A stretch of DNA of 25,839 nt, taken from a virus. Below the pieces are notes generated by a model. That model did not search any database. It was not told where the DNA came from and saw only the letters and a list, made by a program, of their open reading frames with translations. Made by a program: the position numbers and the translations under genes. The stretch covers positions 4,612-30,450 of IMG/VR virus record IMGVR_UViG_3300030101_000953; one strand, 5' to 3'. This document shows, piece by piece, positions 9,401 to 15,833 of this stretch; position 1 is the first letter of the stretch; every line of letters starts with the position of its first letter.

Positions 9401-10273
9401 ACTAAAAATTACTTCATAGACACTTCTAACGATTTAGCTAGTATATTTGATAACACTTTCGTTAATCAAGTTAGAGAAATATCAGCAAAAGGTAGACTTT
9501 TTGATGTAGTAAAAGATGTGTTTGACAAAGGGGACATGGACACAGGACTTAGTAGGCTATTACTAGACAAGGAATTTAGAACTGCTGATGGTAAAACTAT
9601 ACCACTAAATGAATCTGTGATGATAAAAGACAATCCTTTTGAGCAAGCACAAAGGAAAGAGATGTTGCGTACAGCTATACTTAACTGGATGTTTGACCCA
9701 AGAGATGGTGGTGGAAACGTATTTAAAAGAATAAATAAAAATACACCGTTAGCTGATGCAGGCACTGAAATTATTGATGCAGGTAAATTAGACCTTCTCA
9801 TGGAGCGTCTTCAAGGAAGTGAGATGGCTAAAAAGATATTAACAGAAAGAGACTTTGCCATACTAGATGTCATAAGACAGGTAGGTTTTGGACTAGCAGG
9901 CTCGGCTACGGACGCAGGTACTGCTCTATCAGGTGCTCAAATAATAGGAGAATTATTTACAATAGATGGCAGAAAGCTAATAGGTGGGCTCGCTAGAATT
10001 AGAGCGCAGAAAGGCATAGCTAACTTTTTTACAAATGAAAAAGTAATAAATCTTATGACAAAAATGTCTGATGTGCCATATAAGCAAAAAGGATATTATC
10101 AACAAATATTGTTTGGCTATGGTGCATTAAGTGACATGGCAGCTAAGATATATCAAGACAATAAAGTTGAAGAGAGCGAAATAGAAGAAGATACTTTAGA
10201 GGGCACACAACCAAGTTTTGAGCAATTTGAAATAGGCTCATTAAATGAACAAACTAACAGACTATTAAATTAG
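6410..10273 (+). CDS. giant internal virion protein (T7 gp16-like by size and position)
   Basis: A 1287-residue protein, close to the length of T7 gp16 (1318). It is largely helical, with one hydrophobic stretch near residues 344-362 (MGAAAFMYVAYSSGVAYEEV) preceded by IPIVGQIVPKL, which could insert into or lie on the host membrane. Another Gly/Ala-rich stretch (FGLAGSATDAGTALSGAQII) lies near the C-terminus. The N-terminal soluble lytic transglycosylase signature present in T7 gp16 is not visible. The start is coupled to the previous gene by ATGA (6410-6413). The gene converges on the minus-strand replication arm, and the two stop codons overlap. A role in genome ejection is inferred from order and size. 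Confidence 0.65.
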   Translation: MSKDNDKDKSAKDFLYAGVDPEVASNFFENDILSDIQTRTMPRDERPTIGDSILNYGYEAYKKNVLNPAIDSISPFKFPEEGLQEIDYQGVLDYVKNIKLKEADEVSPYSFATTFGAKVLSNKAKDIDARNARMNAKIEEGIDYGQQIHVPIIDALKKSYKEGSFRPFTNALTKSSGAPLGNRPYGMSDVLMVGAFKLKDLLAPEVLSATEASSFIEDSLVLQGKLGFADTEEEYMKALRAHVTKKNGGFDREIKITKDDEAGVFEPKYYVQIEKDDGTFTKASNPLQTTYDFMARASGQLGFDIAAGSVDMLAASQSARVAQGTTKALVGKIPIVGQIVPKLMGAAAFMYVAYSSGVAYEEVRNKYLKKYLGLTDEEADVFESMIKVGTAPVRGDLSDEEILSARVTAGANVFGTVIDKVIQAGTSLRTLREGGLDDVDDATLEKLQADLAGMQENIAIGQSRKIPFIGKGNTENPYISGNYNMDVYPQMVIASQKKELTKPGGELDLGVDLGTFLLHQYTPSPILNRFAMFTSQTNPIIPGAMKLLSRKLVNYSKQFLKQELISFDDYRQFKDVYKQLDSVYRTMSKEGKNSFDRMAKKLGALDETFAMLRAYDAKLKYNVVFDAIGNASYDLTGLRTKLIKTMFEGEGQIPKSGMELKDTPLKDIKASKKNIFKSEGSYTLNQIRDDLLELGGVTGKGTTRKRTLTVNQMRAATEQFKEKYVDFLPKDSELFKMSNVQTPAELLHQYAILLGRVAYKKYADVGVKEGNKVLFDQAISMRNDILDLLSNPIVGKADGVKAEDVGQIKTLMGEANDFYKETLRLRGKIEEGQTFQRELISALKRGDSSILLNKLLTTPTRGFGVEQLRNIDAQVKYLNKKLFDAGPKLKVRVDGKEFEGATLEAGSLDDLLGQNGLSRLRTKLSKFNIQEDMFDDVTGNLSNTYQDLQLDFSAQLYLKLANQTGVFPGRKKDDVGISEFLESLDDDQLSLLGIDNTTKNYFIDTSNDLASIFDNTFVNQVREISAKGRLFDVVKDVFDKGDMDTGLSRLLLDKEFRTADGKTIPLNESVMIKDNPFEQAQRKEMLRTAILNWMFDPRDGGGNVFKRINKNTPLADAGTEIIDAGKLDLLMERLQGSEMAKKILTERDFAILDVIRQVGFGLAGSATDAGTALSGAQIIGELFTIDGRKLIGGLARIRAQKGIANFFTNEKVINLMTKMSDVPYKQKGYYQQILFGYGALSDMAAKIYQDNKVEESEIEEDTLEGTQPSFEQFEIGSLNEQTNRLLN

Positions 10274-10569
10274 TCAGGCACTACAACAGTAAGCTTTTCT
10301 GTCCTGTCTAATATTTCTTGACCACGAGCTTTCATGCTCTTGCCAATATTTATAAGAAACTGTTGGCTTTCTGGTGTGACTCTATAGTCATCTTTACGCA
10401 ACACTGGTATAGCGTGTTCACCTATAAGATTGTTGACCATCTCGTCCCACGGATACACAGCATGTGAATCTGTTTCGTGTTCACCAAAGATACTTATAGC
10501 AACACCTGTAGTTGTGGGCATCAGGCGCACCTCTACATCGCTTGTTAGATGAAGTATTCTACTTGACAT
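10270..10569 (-). CDS. hypothetical protein, 99 aa
   Basis: Last gene of the minus-strand arm. Its TAA (10270-10272) overlaps the TAG of the converging giant virion gene. The protein has an N-terminal beta-like half (ILHLTSDVEVRLMPTTTGVAISIFG) and a helical C-terminal half (SQQFLINIGKSMKARGQEILDR). It has no cysteines, no membrane helix and no recognised motif. Its start overlaps the end of the upstream putative nuclease gene by 11 nt, so the two are coupled. No function is proposed. Confidence 0.6.
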   Translation of the reverse strand: MSSRILHLTSDVEVRLMPTTTGVAISIFGEHETDSHAVYPWDEMVNNLIGEHAIPVLRKDDYRVTPESQQFLINIGKSMKARGQEILDRTEKLTVVVPD

Positions 10570-10978
10570 TGTCTTTCACCGCCTTGATTACATCAGAAGA
10601 AAACAACTTCTGTATATTGAGTAAGTACATACGAGATGCCATATGGTCTCCTCCCTTTACGCTTTTAACGTAGTCAAGAGAGTCAATAATACGGCGTAAA
10701 AAAGGAGTCCGGAATACAAGTGTCGCATACGTCTCGTCGTTAATGCAGAGATTGTGAAACCAGTAATCCGATTCTGTTGCTTTGATTCCTGAGGGTTTTC
10801 CATAACATTCATACTCTATCGCTATATTTCCAGACTTTTGCCAGATATCACGCTCTGATTTAACTTCAATCTTTGCGTTCTCAAACATGTCAAGAACCTG
10901 ACTTTCACGTATCTTACCATACTCAAGGTCAATGTCAAACTTCTTTCTGTCTTTTACGCTAGGTGCTGTTTTGTTCAT
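10559..10978 (-). CDS. putative PD-(D/E)XK-type nuclease
   Basis: A 139-residue protein with the order expected of a small restriction-like nuclease fold: a helix with G21 and E25 (YGKIRESQVLDMFENA), then IEVKSERD (E38, K40, D44), then SGNIAIEYE (G50, N51, E55, E57) and GIKATESDYWFH. The strand order and the EVK/IEYE acidic-lysine cluster resemble phage Holliday-junction-resolvase-like and endonuclease-like proteins, but which acids are catalytic cannot be told by eye. It follows the ribonucleotide reductase gene by 2 nt. The GGGGGAT around the reductase stop supplies its ribosome site. It could recycle host DNA or resolve recombination intermediates; this is inference. Confidence 0.55.
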   Translation of the reverse strand: MNKTAPSVKDRKKFDIDLEYGKIRESQVLDMFENAKIEVKSERDIWQKSGNIAIEYECYGKPSGIKATESDYWFHNLCINDETYATLVFRTPFLRRIIDSLDYVKSVKGGDHMASRMYLLNIQKLFSSDVIKAVKDNVK

Positions 10979-10980
10979 GG

Positions 10981-12894
10981 TTATCCCCCTATGTCAACAA
11001 TCTCGCATGAATCCCCACTACAAGCAAATGTTTGTGAAGAATTTGTAGTATCTTCTTTTTCATAGTCCTGTAACCTAGCCCAATCAATATGAGTGAATTC
11101 ACTGCTAAGCTTATCGTATACATCTTTTGTGCAATCCTGATAGGGGGCTTGCTGATAAGTATGTTCTGAGTGTGGTAAAAAAGACACACCAGACATCTCG
11201 TCAAAGTGTTTATATACAAAAGCACCTACTTCCATCCATTCATCATCACGAACTGTAACTGTTACAGAGGGCTTGTGCTCACACCAGTGTCTCTGATACA
11301 CTAGCCACATCTCTAGCTGTTCTATAGCTGTCATGTCATGACGAGTAACAGCATTAGCAGGAGACTTCATAGGAAAGCTAAACACAGTTTGTGTATCCGG
11401 TTTCATAACATCCGCTTCGCTAGGGACGCCCTGCTCTTTTAAGAATAGAGTAAGAGGGTCTTTATTGTCACCACGCACAGTCCTAATATAATAAGGGCTA
11501 TGACGAGCGTGAATGCCACTGCTTGAGTCAACAAGTTGTGATACTGTTCCGCTTGGTTTGACACACGTAATCGCTTTGCTCTCTGAGATATCGAGTATCT
11601 TTGCCCACTTTTGATTTGTCTCAACTGCCTTTCTCCTCATCTTTTCTAAGAACTCTGATAAGTGAAAACCTTTTTCACCTCTACCATTAGTCCATTTACA
11701 ATCCATAATACCTGTCAATGACACACCAAGAAGTCTTTCTTCTTCTGTGTTAGTCTTCCATATTTTACGCAAGTATGGAAAATTTGTGAATGTAGATTGA
11801 ATTGTGCCCATGATGGTGGCTAGTTCTACCTTACGTTCTATAGACTCAGGATTATCATCAGCTCTTATTACAACTTCTGTTAAATTACAGAACTGGTACG
11901 GACGCAAGATTATCTCAGAACAAGGGTTAGTACCAAACTCATGCTCAGAATCACGCCTGCCGTACTTTTGTGCTTGCTTTTTAGCAGCAGTTCTATTGAA
12001 TATACCTCTCTCACCAGATTTACTTTCTACAAGTGAAGTCCACTCACGTAAGAAGGTTTCACCATCCGGTTTATCTGTGTATGACACGGAGTTGTTAGCT
12101 AATGCCATTTGTGGTGCTGTTTCCCACCACGTGCCGCTCTTAGCGTGGCGCATACGCCCATCTGACAGATTTGATAAGCTAATCATAGCGGAGCGTCTAA
12201 CGCCCCCTGAGACGACAACCTCGCCGACCTTACACATCAAGTTATGGCAGTCATAGCTAGACAGCTTACGACCTGCATTGTCACGGAACAATTTTATTGT
12301 GAATGAGAACAGGTCTACTAAAGGTGCAGGACCTGATGCTCTACCACCGAATACACCTAGTCTTGCTCCTGCAGGACGAACCTTAGATACGTCCCAACTA
12401 GGGACTCTGCCAGAATATAGTGTGCTTATCAGCTTTCTCAGAGCCTTAGCCCATCCTTCTTTACTGTCACTCACAACTATTGTCTCATCTGCGTCCACTA
12501 ACTCTGCAGGAACTTCTGGTAGCTTAGCTACGTATTGTCTCTCTACAGAGAAACCCACACCAGTGCCACATAACAATATATACATAGCTTCATCAAAAGC
12601 TTTTGCGTCATCAATGGGCAAGTAAGAACAGTTGTATCCTGCAGTATTGTCTCTCTCAAGAGCAGGTCCGGCTGTCATAAGAGCTCTCATAGACGGCATA
12701 ACTTGCAGTTGATATATAGCGTCCCATATCTCTTCACGTGTGTCAGTGTCAATGTTAGCTTTACTACACACGTAATCTGTGTATCTGCTAACTGTTTCAA
12801 ACCATGTTTCTCTACGGTTCTCTTCCGGTAGCCATCGAGCATATCTTGATACTGCTATAAAGTGTTGATAATCTGTTGGTAGTACGTTACTCAT
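10981..12894 (-). CDS. nrdJ: adenosylcobalamin-dependent (class II) ribonucleotide reductase, monomeric RTPR-like
   Basis: This 637-residue protein reduces ribonucleotides to deoxyribonucleotides for phage DNA synthesis, using a B12-generated radical. Visible active-site features are C89 (YNCSY) and C336 (FCNLTEVV), the expected disulfide-forming pair; TNPCSE at 322-327, with the thiyl-radical C325 and E327; and a C-terminal shuttle pair C625-x4-C630 (ACSGDSCEI). VSGGVRRSAMISL (228-240) is typical of the family. Length and layout match the monomeric triphosphate reductase of Lactobacillus leichmannii (739 residues) in shortened form, rather than class I NrdA. No separate small subunit is present or needed. 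AGGAGA lies seven bases before the ATG. It is part of the replication operon; the host or environment must supply cobalamin. Confidence 0.93.
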   Translation of the reverse strand: MSNVLPTDYQHFIAVSRYARWLPEENRRETWFETVSRYTDYVCSKANIDTDTREEIWDAIYQLQVMPSMRALMTAGPALERDNTAGYNCSYLPIDDAKAFDEAMYILLCGTGVGFSVERQYVAKLPEVPAELVDADETIVVSDSKEGWAKALRKLISTLYSGRVPSWDVSKVRPAGARLGVFGGRASGPAPLVDLFSFTIKLFRDNAGRKLSSYDCHNLMCKVGEVVVSGGVRRSAMISLSNLSDGRMRHAKSGTWWETAPQMALANNSVSYTDKPDGETFLREWTSLVESKSGERGIFNRTAAKKQAQKYGRRDSEHEFGTNPCSEIILRPYQFCNLTEVVIRADDNPESIERKVELATIMGTIQSTFTNFPYLRKIWKTNTEEERLLGVSLTGIMDCKWTNGRGEKGFHLSEFLEKMRRKAVETNQKWAKILDISESKAITCVKPSGTVSQLVDSSSGIHARHSPYYIRTVRGDNKDPLTLFLKEQGVPSEADVMKPDTQTVFSFPMKSPANAVTRHDMTAIEQLEMWLVYQRHWCEHKPSVTVTVRDDEWMEVGAFVYKHFDEMSGVSFLPHSEHTYQQAPYQDCTKDVYDKLSSEFTHIDWARLQDYEKEDTTNSSQTFACSGDSCEIVDIGG

Positions 12895-12902
12895 TTCTTC
12901 TC

Positions 12903-13073
12903 CTATCTTTGTTCTACGGTTACGTCTTTAACTGTTATACCAGAGACCTCATGTATTAGGTCTTCTACGTATTCTTCTAAAAGTACAGGTAATTCTTCCA
13001 AGTCGGGGGTAAACTCCGATGAGTCAATCTTAGCTATTATTTTTATAATTACTTTGACGTCTTCTCTTGGCAT
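12903..13073 (-). CDS. small acidic protein, 56 aa
   Basis: A short frame fills the space between ribonucleotide reductase and the DUF3310 gene. It starts at ATG 13073, preceded by AGAGGA at ideal spacing, and ends with TAG eight bases before the reductase start. The protein begins MPREDVKVIIKIIAKID, continues with an acidic middle (PDLEELPVLLEEYVEDLI) and ends GITVKDVTVEQR. Predicted as two beta strands around an acidic helix. The start overlaps the upstream gene by 25 nt, like its neighbours. No family is recognised. The good ribosome site and exact fit between two genes support it being real. Confidence 0.65.
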   Translation of the reverse strand: MPREDVKVIIKIIAKIDSSEFTPDLEELPVLLEEYVEDLIHEVSGITVKDVTVEQR

Positions 13074-13297
13074 TGCAGTTCCTCTTTTAGTCTATTTAGG
13101 TACCAGAGGGCTTTGTCTATATCTTGAATTGACTTACCCTTGTCTCTGTATCTCCATAAATATTTAATCACATTACCTTTTAAATATCCACAAAATTCTA
13201 TGTGAGACATGGAAGCTTTCATGGCATCAATACACTCTATGTCACCATTTGTATAATGTGGTGGATGATTAACGAAGTCTTTAAATTTTATAGTCAA
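13049..13297 (-). CDS. DUF3310 protein (related to T7 gp1.7 nucleotide kinase)
   Basis: The 82 residues carry the DUF3310 signature: VNHPPHYTNGDIECIDAM (residues 9-26), then GYLKGNVIKYLWRYRDKGK (37-55) and DKALWYLNRL (60-69). This family is widespread in phages. T7 gp1.7, which includes it, phosphorylates dTMP and dGMP, so a role in nucleotide supply fits the neighbouring ribonucleotide reductase. The family motif reaches almost to the N-terminus. The only in-frame start before it is TTG at 13297, which overlaps the previous TGA (TTGA), implying translational coupling. Family assignment is confident; the enzymatic role is borrowed from T7. Confidence 0.85.
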   Translation of the reverse strand: MTIKFKDFVNHPPHYTNGDIECIDAMKASMSHIEFCGYLKGNVIKYLWRYRDKGKSIQDIDKALWYLNRLKEELQCQEKTSK

Positions 13298-13551
13298 TGT
13301 ATTGTCACTTTCTCTTGTAATTGTTTCATATCTTCAAACCCTGCACTAACTAAAGTATCTGGGTCATACATAGAATAATACAAAACTCCATGTAAGAGTA
13401 AAGTATAAAATGTCATTTCATCAGGATGTAGTGAATTAGGACTAAAATTATAACATATCTCTAAGTCATAACTACCCATACCATCCACATTTGTGTGAAC
13501 TATGAGGGCGGCATCGCCTTCTTTTAAATTAATTACTTTTTGTTTTGGCAT
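13294..13551 (-). CDS. hypothetical protein, 85 aa
   Basis: A small soluble protein beginning MPKQKVINLKEGDAALIVHT, with a beta-rich first half, then FYTLLLHGVLYYSMYDPDTL and a helical end (FEDMKQLQEKV). No cysteine pairs, catalytic motif or recognised family. It starts inside the last 19 nt of the endonuclease gene and ends in TTGA with the DUF3310 gene, so it belongs to the tightly coupled nucleotide-metabolism cluster. Function unknown. Confidence 0.65.
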   Translation of the reverse strand: MPKQKVINLKEGDAALIVHTNVDGMGSYDLEICYNFSPNSLHPDEMTFYTLLLHGVLYYSMYDPDTLVSAGFEDMKQLQEKVTIH

Positions 13552-13892
13552 GATACGAGCTCTATAAAATGTTCTGCATCTACAACTACTAAAGGTTTTT
13601 GTCTATTCATCTTTATAATCAACAATGGCTCGCCCTCTTTTTCTATATTGTCGTGTGAGATAGCCTGCTCGTAATAGTTGTATATTGTTCTAATTCTTTC
13701 TGTGTTCTTACACTCTATGTTATAGGGGAACTTTCTATATGCTGATGTTGACAGCTGTACGTCAACCCCATTTACCCCCATAGGGGTTGAGCGCACATCT
13801 AGTGAGGTTAGCCTCTTAAATACACTAAGGAGCTTTTCTACTACCCATGTCTGTAGTTTTCGCCCCTTTGCTTTGGCTGAGCGAGGGCTCAT
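13533..13892 (-). CDS. PD-(D/E)XK endonuclease (VRR-NUC / Holliday-junction-resolvase-like)
   Basis: From ATG 13892 the protein is 119 residues. AKAKGRKLQTWVVEKLL (6-22) is the N-terminal helix, STPMGVNGVDVQLS (35-48) holds catalytic D44, YNIECKNTE (57-65) holds E60 and K62, and EQAIS includes Q76. This is the D...ExK...Q arrangement of small phage endonucleases. A longer frame reaches 14054, but its extra 54 residues are a Ser/Lys/Arg-rich string that reads as the wrong frame of the overlapping upstream gene, so the internal ATG is preferred even though its ribosome site (GAAGAAG) is very close. Probable role: junction or nick processing, or degradation of host DNA. Confidence 0.78.
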   Translation of the reverse strand: MSPRSAKAKGRKLQTWVVEKLLSVFKRLTSLDVRSTPMGVNGVDVQLSTSAYRKFPYNIECKNTERIRTIYNYYEQAISHDNIEKEGEPLLIIKMNRQKPLVVVDAEHFIELVSCQNKK

Positions 13893-14082
13893 CTTCTTCG
13901 ATACGGACTTCAACAATACTTTTTGCCGGGATGATTGTCGTCGTACCTGAGCTTTGGATTTGTGGGAACTGGATATCGTGGTTGAGTTGCGAGATGAAGT
14001 CTTGCGCTTCAAACTTGGAGACTTTGAAATACTTTGTTTCAATTTTGTCATCATCAGCCCTCTTCTTTATTAATAGTGTCAC
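13825..14082 (-). CDS. small protein, GTG start, overlapping two nuclease genes
   Basis: Between the exonuclease and the endonuclease this frame encodes 85 residues from GTG 14082: VTLLIKKRADDDKIETKYFK, then KFEAQDFISQLNHDI and TTTIIPAKSIVEVRIEE, ending GSRKAP. Its composition is that of an ordinary mixed alpha/beta protein, whereas the competing frame across the same DNA is a Ser/Lys/Arg-rich string. The frame stays open upstream to 14319, but that part lies inside the exonuclease gene and reads as shadow. The gene overlaps the exonuclease by 29 nt and the endonuclease by 68 nt. The start is uncertain because no ATG is available and the ribosome site (AAGAATGG) is weak. No family recognised. 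Confidence 0.55.
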   Translation of the reverse strand: MTLLIKKRADDDKIETKYFKVSKFEAQDFISQLNHDIQFPQIQSSGTTTIIPAKSIVEVRIEEDEPSLSQSKGAKTTDMGSRKAP

Positions 14083-14944
14083 GCCATTCTTGGGTGATGT
14101 GGGTGTACCAAACAAATCTGGGGTTTCGTCCCTTGCTTGGGATTTGTCTTCTGAATTCCAAACCGTCCCAACACTTGGATTTGAAGGGACAATAGTTGCA
14201 CTCAATGCCCAAGGTGCGGTTTCCCGTAGACTTTTTGTAATAAAATTCTTCAACGTCGGTGAAACACCGCTTAAAAGGTCTTCCATCAGATATTGCTTTG
14301 TGTACATTCTGTATTTCATTTTTGGTATTCTCCTTATGCTTACCGTTTGGTGGGGCTTCAGCTACAGCTATCTGCCCCGTTGATTTGTTTACCGCAATCC
14401 AACCTTTAAAGGGCTTATTGGATGCAAGCCCATAACCATACCCTTGTGTCACATAGCCAAAAGAGTCTGAGTTATGTATTTTTTCAAACGCATCATCTGC
14501 GTTAAACTTTGTTTCAAAAGCATAAGGAGAGGCTGTCTTAATATCATATATACCATCGTCTAACTCTATGTCGTATTCGCCTTGTATCTCGCTATCGTTT
14601 ACTTTGAGTGAAACTTTTTTGTGCTTATTCTTTACTTCTACTCCTGCGCCTTTTAATAAAGCTATTACAACAGCTTCTAATACATCGCCTATAATCATAC
14701 GCATTTTAAAATCATAGTCAGGAGCTTCAGCCTCTGTATTTGCTGCTTCCATTTGCAACTGGCACAGAGGTTTGCCTACGTTACTCATTCTTAATCTGAA
14801 TGGTTCCTTTCTTTTTGTGAACTGTTTCTGTAATGCTTGTTTAGCTAATTCACCAAACTCGTCTAGGATATGAGGAGGCATTTCTGCCTCCCCACTAGCT
14901 GCCTTAGAAAGGAAAGAAAACAAAGCAGCTTGATGTTTGTTCAT
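14054..14944 (-). CDS. Cas4/RecB-like exonuclease with predicted Fe-S cluster
   Basis: A 296-residue PD-(D/E)XK exonuclease. Nuclease residues: GDVLEA (86-91), GEYD with D125, YDIKTAS with D134 and K136, and QGYGYG with Q167. Four cysteines match the Cas4/AddB arrangement that clamps a 4Fe-4S cluster around the nuclease: C61 (PLCQLQ) far upstream, then C249-x2-C252-x5-C258 (ECNYCPFKSKC) near the end. Such phage enzymes degrade DNA ends in replication, recombination or host-DNA breakdown. The start is the ATG in TGATG shared with the stop of the preceding ssDNA-binding candidate. The protein's end overlaps the next small gene. Confidence 0.85.
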   Translation of the reverse strand: MNKHQAALFSFLSKAASGEAEMPPHILDEFGELAKQALQKQFTKRKEPFRLRMSNVGKPLCQLQMEAANTEAEAPDYDFKMRMIIGDVLEAVVIALLKGAGVEVKNKHKKVSLKVNDSEIQGEYDIELDDGIYDIKTASPYAFETKFNADDAFEKIHNSDSFGYVTQGYGYGLASNKPFKGWIAVNKSTGQIAVAEAPPNGKHKENTKNEIQNVHKAISDGRPFKRCFTDVEEFYYKKSTGNRTLGIECNYCPFKSKCWDGLEFRRQIPSKGRNPRFVWYTHITQEWRDTINKEEG

Positions 14945-15783
14945 CAGATAACCGCCGACAAATCATCATCCAAATCGTCAATAGTTGCATCGGCGTCAAT
15001 CACTTTATCTGTCTTTTGAAGACATTTATTGTGCTCTGACATAATGTAACTATTTTCACTCGCTACATAGTCCACAAAGTGGCTCAACAACTCTTGGTCC
15101 TCACCAGTAAACTCAATCGGACCAGAGTCGACGGAGAAGCCTGCCACATAGTAGACGTTACTGCCCTTCTTATGTTTTGCCAAGTCTGCCCGTAACTTGT
15201 AAAACAAGAAAGGTTTTTTCTGTGCTGACAAGCTGTCTAACACATCCGAGATAGGCATAAAATTAGCCCCTCTCGCTCTCCAGACGACGGGAAGCCCCCC
15301 TACCTCGACGCTCTCGCCATCTGAATTCACTGCATCCTCAAAGAACATTTTACCGTAAAGCATACGGAATGGGCTTATCTGCTGTTGCTTGTATAAGTCA
15401 TCAGCAGTGAGTGTGTCCCTCTTGGATTTAGGTACGTAGCCACAGCGCATGCCACCTAACATATCTGGTATCTCTGTCTGTGGGTACAGATTTTTAGCCA
15501 TACAGGACTTGTTGACTAACTCGTTAATCTTCGGGTCGTACTGAAGATATTGATAACGCTGAAGAAATAACTGAAAGCTAGCTTTCTTTGCATAAACGGT
15601 TGTGCCGTCATGCGTAGTAGACCAACTTCCCGGCGGAATAGACCTGCCATCATCGTCTTCAATGTCTCTATTTATTTTTAATATGGTGTGACCAATAGAT
15701 GAGACTGTAGGGGTATCTTGTCCTATAACCTCAGCTATTTTGTCAAAACCTATTTCACTATTTACTGTTGGTAATGTGGTCAT
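14944..15783 (-). CDS. probable single-stranded DNA-binding protein
   Basis: This 279-residue protein lies between the DNA polymerase and the exonuclease, where T7-like phages carry their ssDNA-binding protein (gp2.5). It is beta-rich, with GSWSTTHDGTTVYAKKASFQ (residues about 52-71), RGANFMPISDVLDSL and KGSNVYYVAGFSVD, and ends in an acidic tail (DADATIDDLDDDLSAVI), a hallmark of phage and bacterial SSBs that recruit partner enzymes. I recall similar proteins in many marine phages labelled hypothetical. OB-fold homology cannot be shown by eye, so the function is inferred. It has a near-perfect ribosome site (AAAGGAGGT) and is probably made in large amounts. Confidence 0.6.
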   Translation of the reverse strand: MTTLPTVNSEIGFDKIAEVIGQDTPTVSSIGHTILKINRDIEDDDGRSIPPGSWSTTHDGTTVYAKKASFQLFLQRYQYLQYDPKINELVNKSCMAKNLYPQTEIPDMLGGMRCGYVPKSKRDTLTADDLYKQQQISPFRMLYGKMFFEDAVNSDGESVEVGGLPVVWRARGANFMPISDVLDSLSAQKKPFLFYKLRADLAKHKKGSNVYYVAGFSVDSGPIEFTGEDQELLSHFVDYVASENSYIMSEHNKCLQKTDKVIDADATIDDLDDDLSAVI

Positions 15784-15796
15784 ATAGACCTCCTTT
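15784..15796 (-). promoter_or_regulatory. strong ribosome binding site, AAAGGAGGTC
   Basis: On the minus strand AAAGGAGGTCTATATG precedes the ssDNA-binding candidate. It complements the anti-Shine-Dalgarno sequence over eight or nine bases and is among the strongest sites in the window. It stands in a 50-nt gap in an otherwise overlapping operon, consistent with high, independent translation of this gene. Confidence 0.8.
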
Positions 15797-15833
15797 CAAT
15801 TTTAGATTTGTTATTTATAAAACATTTCATTTA

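Noticed and set aside
13893-14054. N-terminal extension of the endonuclease to ATG 14054
   Set aside because: The extra residues are a Ser/Lys/Arg string that is the alternate frame of a more protein-like gene; nuclease motifs begin only after ATG 13892.
14083-14319. N-terminal extension of the small gene to 14319
   Set aside because: The extension is inside the exonuclease C-terminal region, whose frame carries the Cys cluster, and looks like its shadow.
13847-14383. Plus-strand frame of 178 codons over the nuclease genes
   Set aside because: Antisense to the exonuclease and the small GTG gene, with no ribosome site or recognisable motif.
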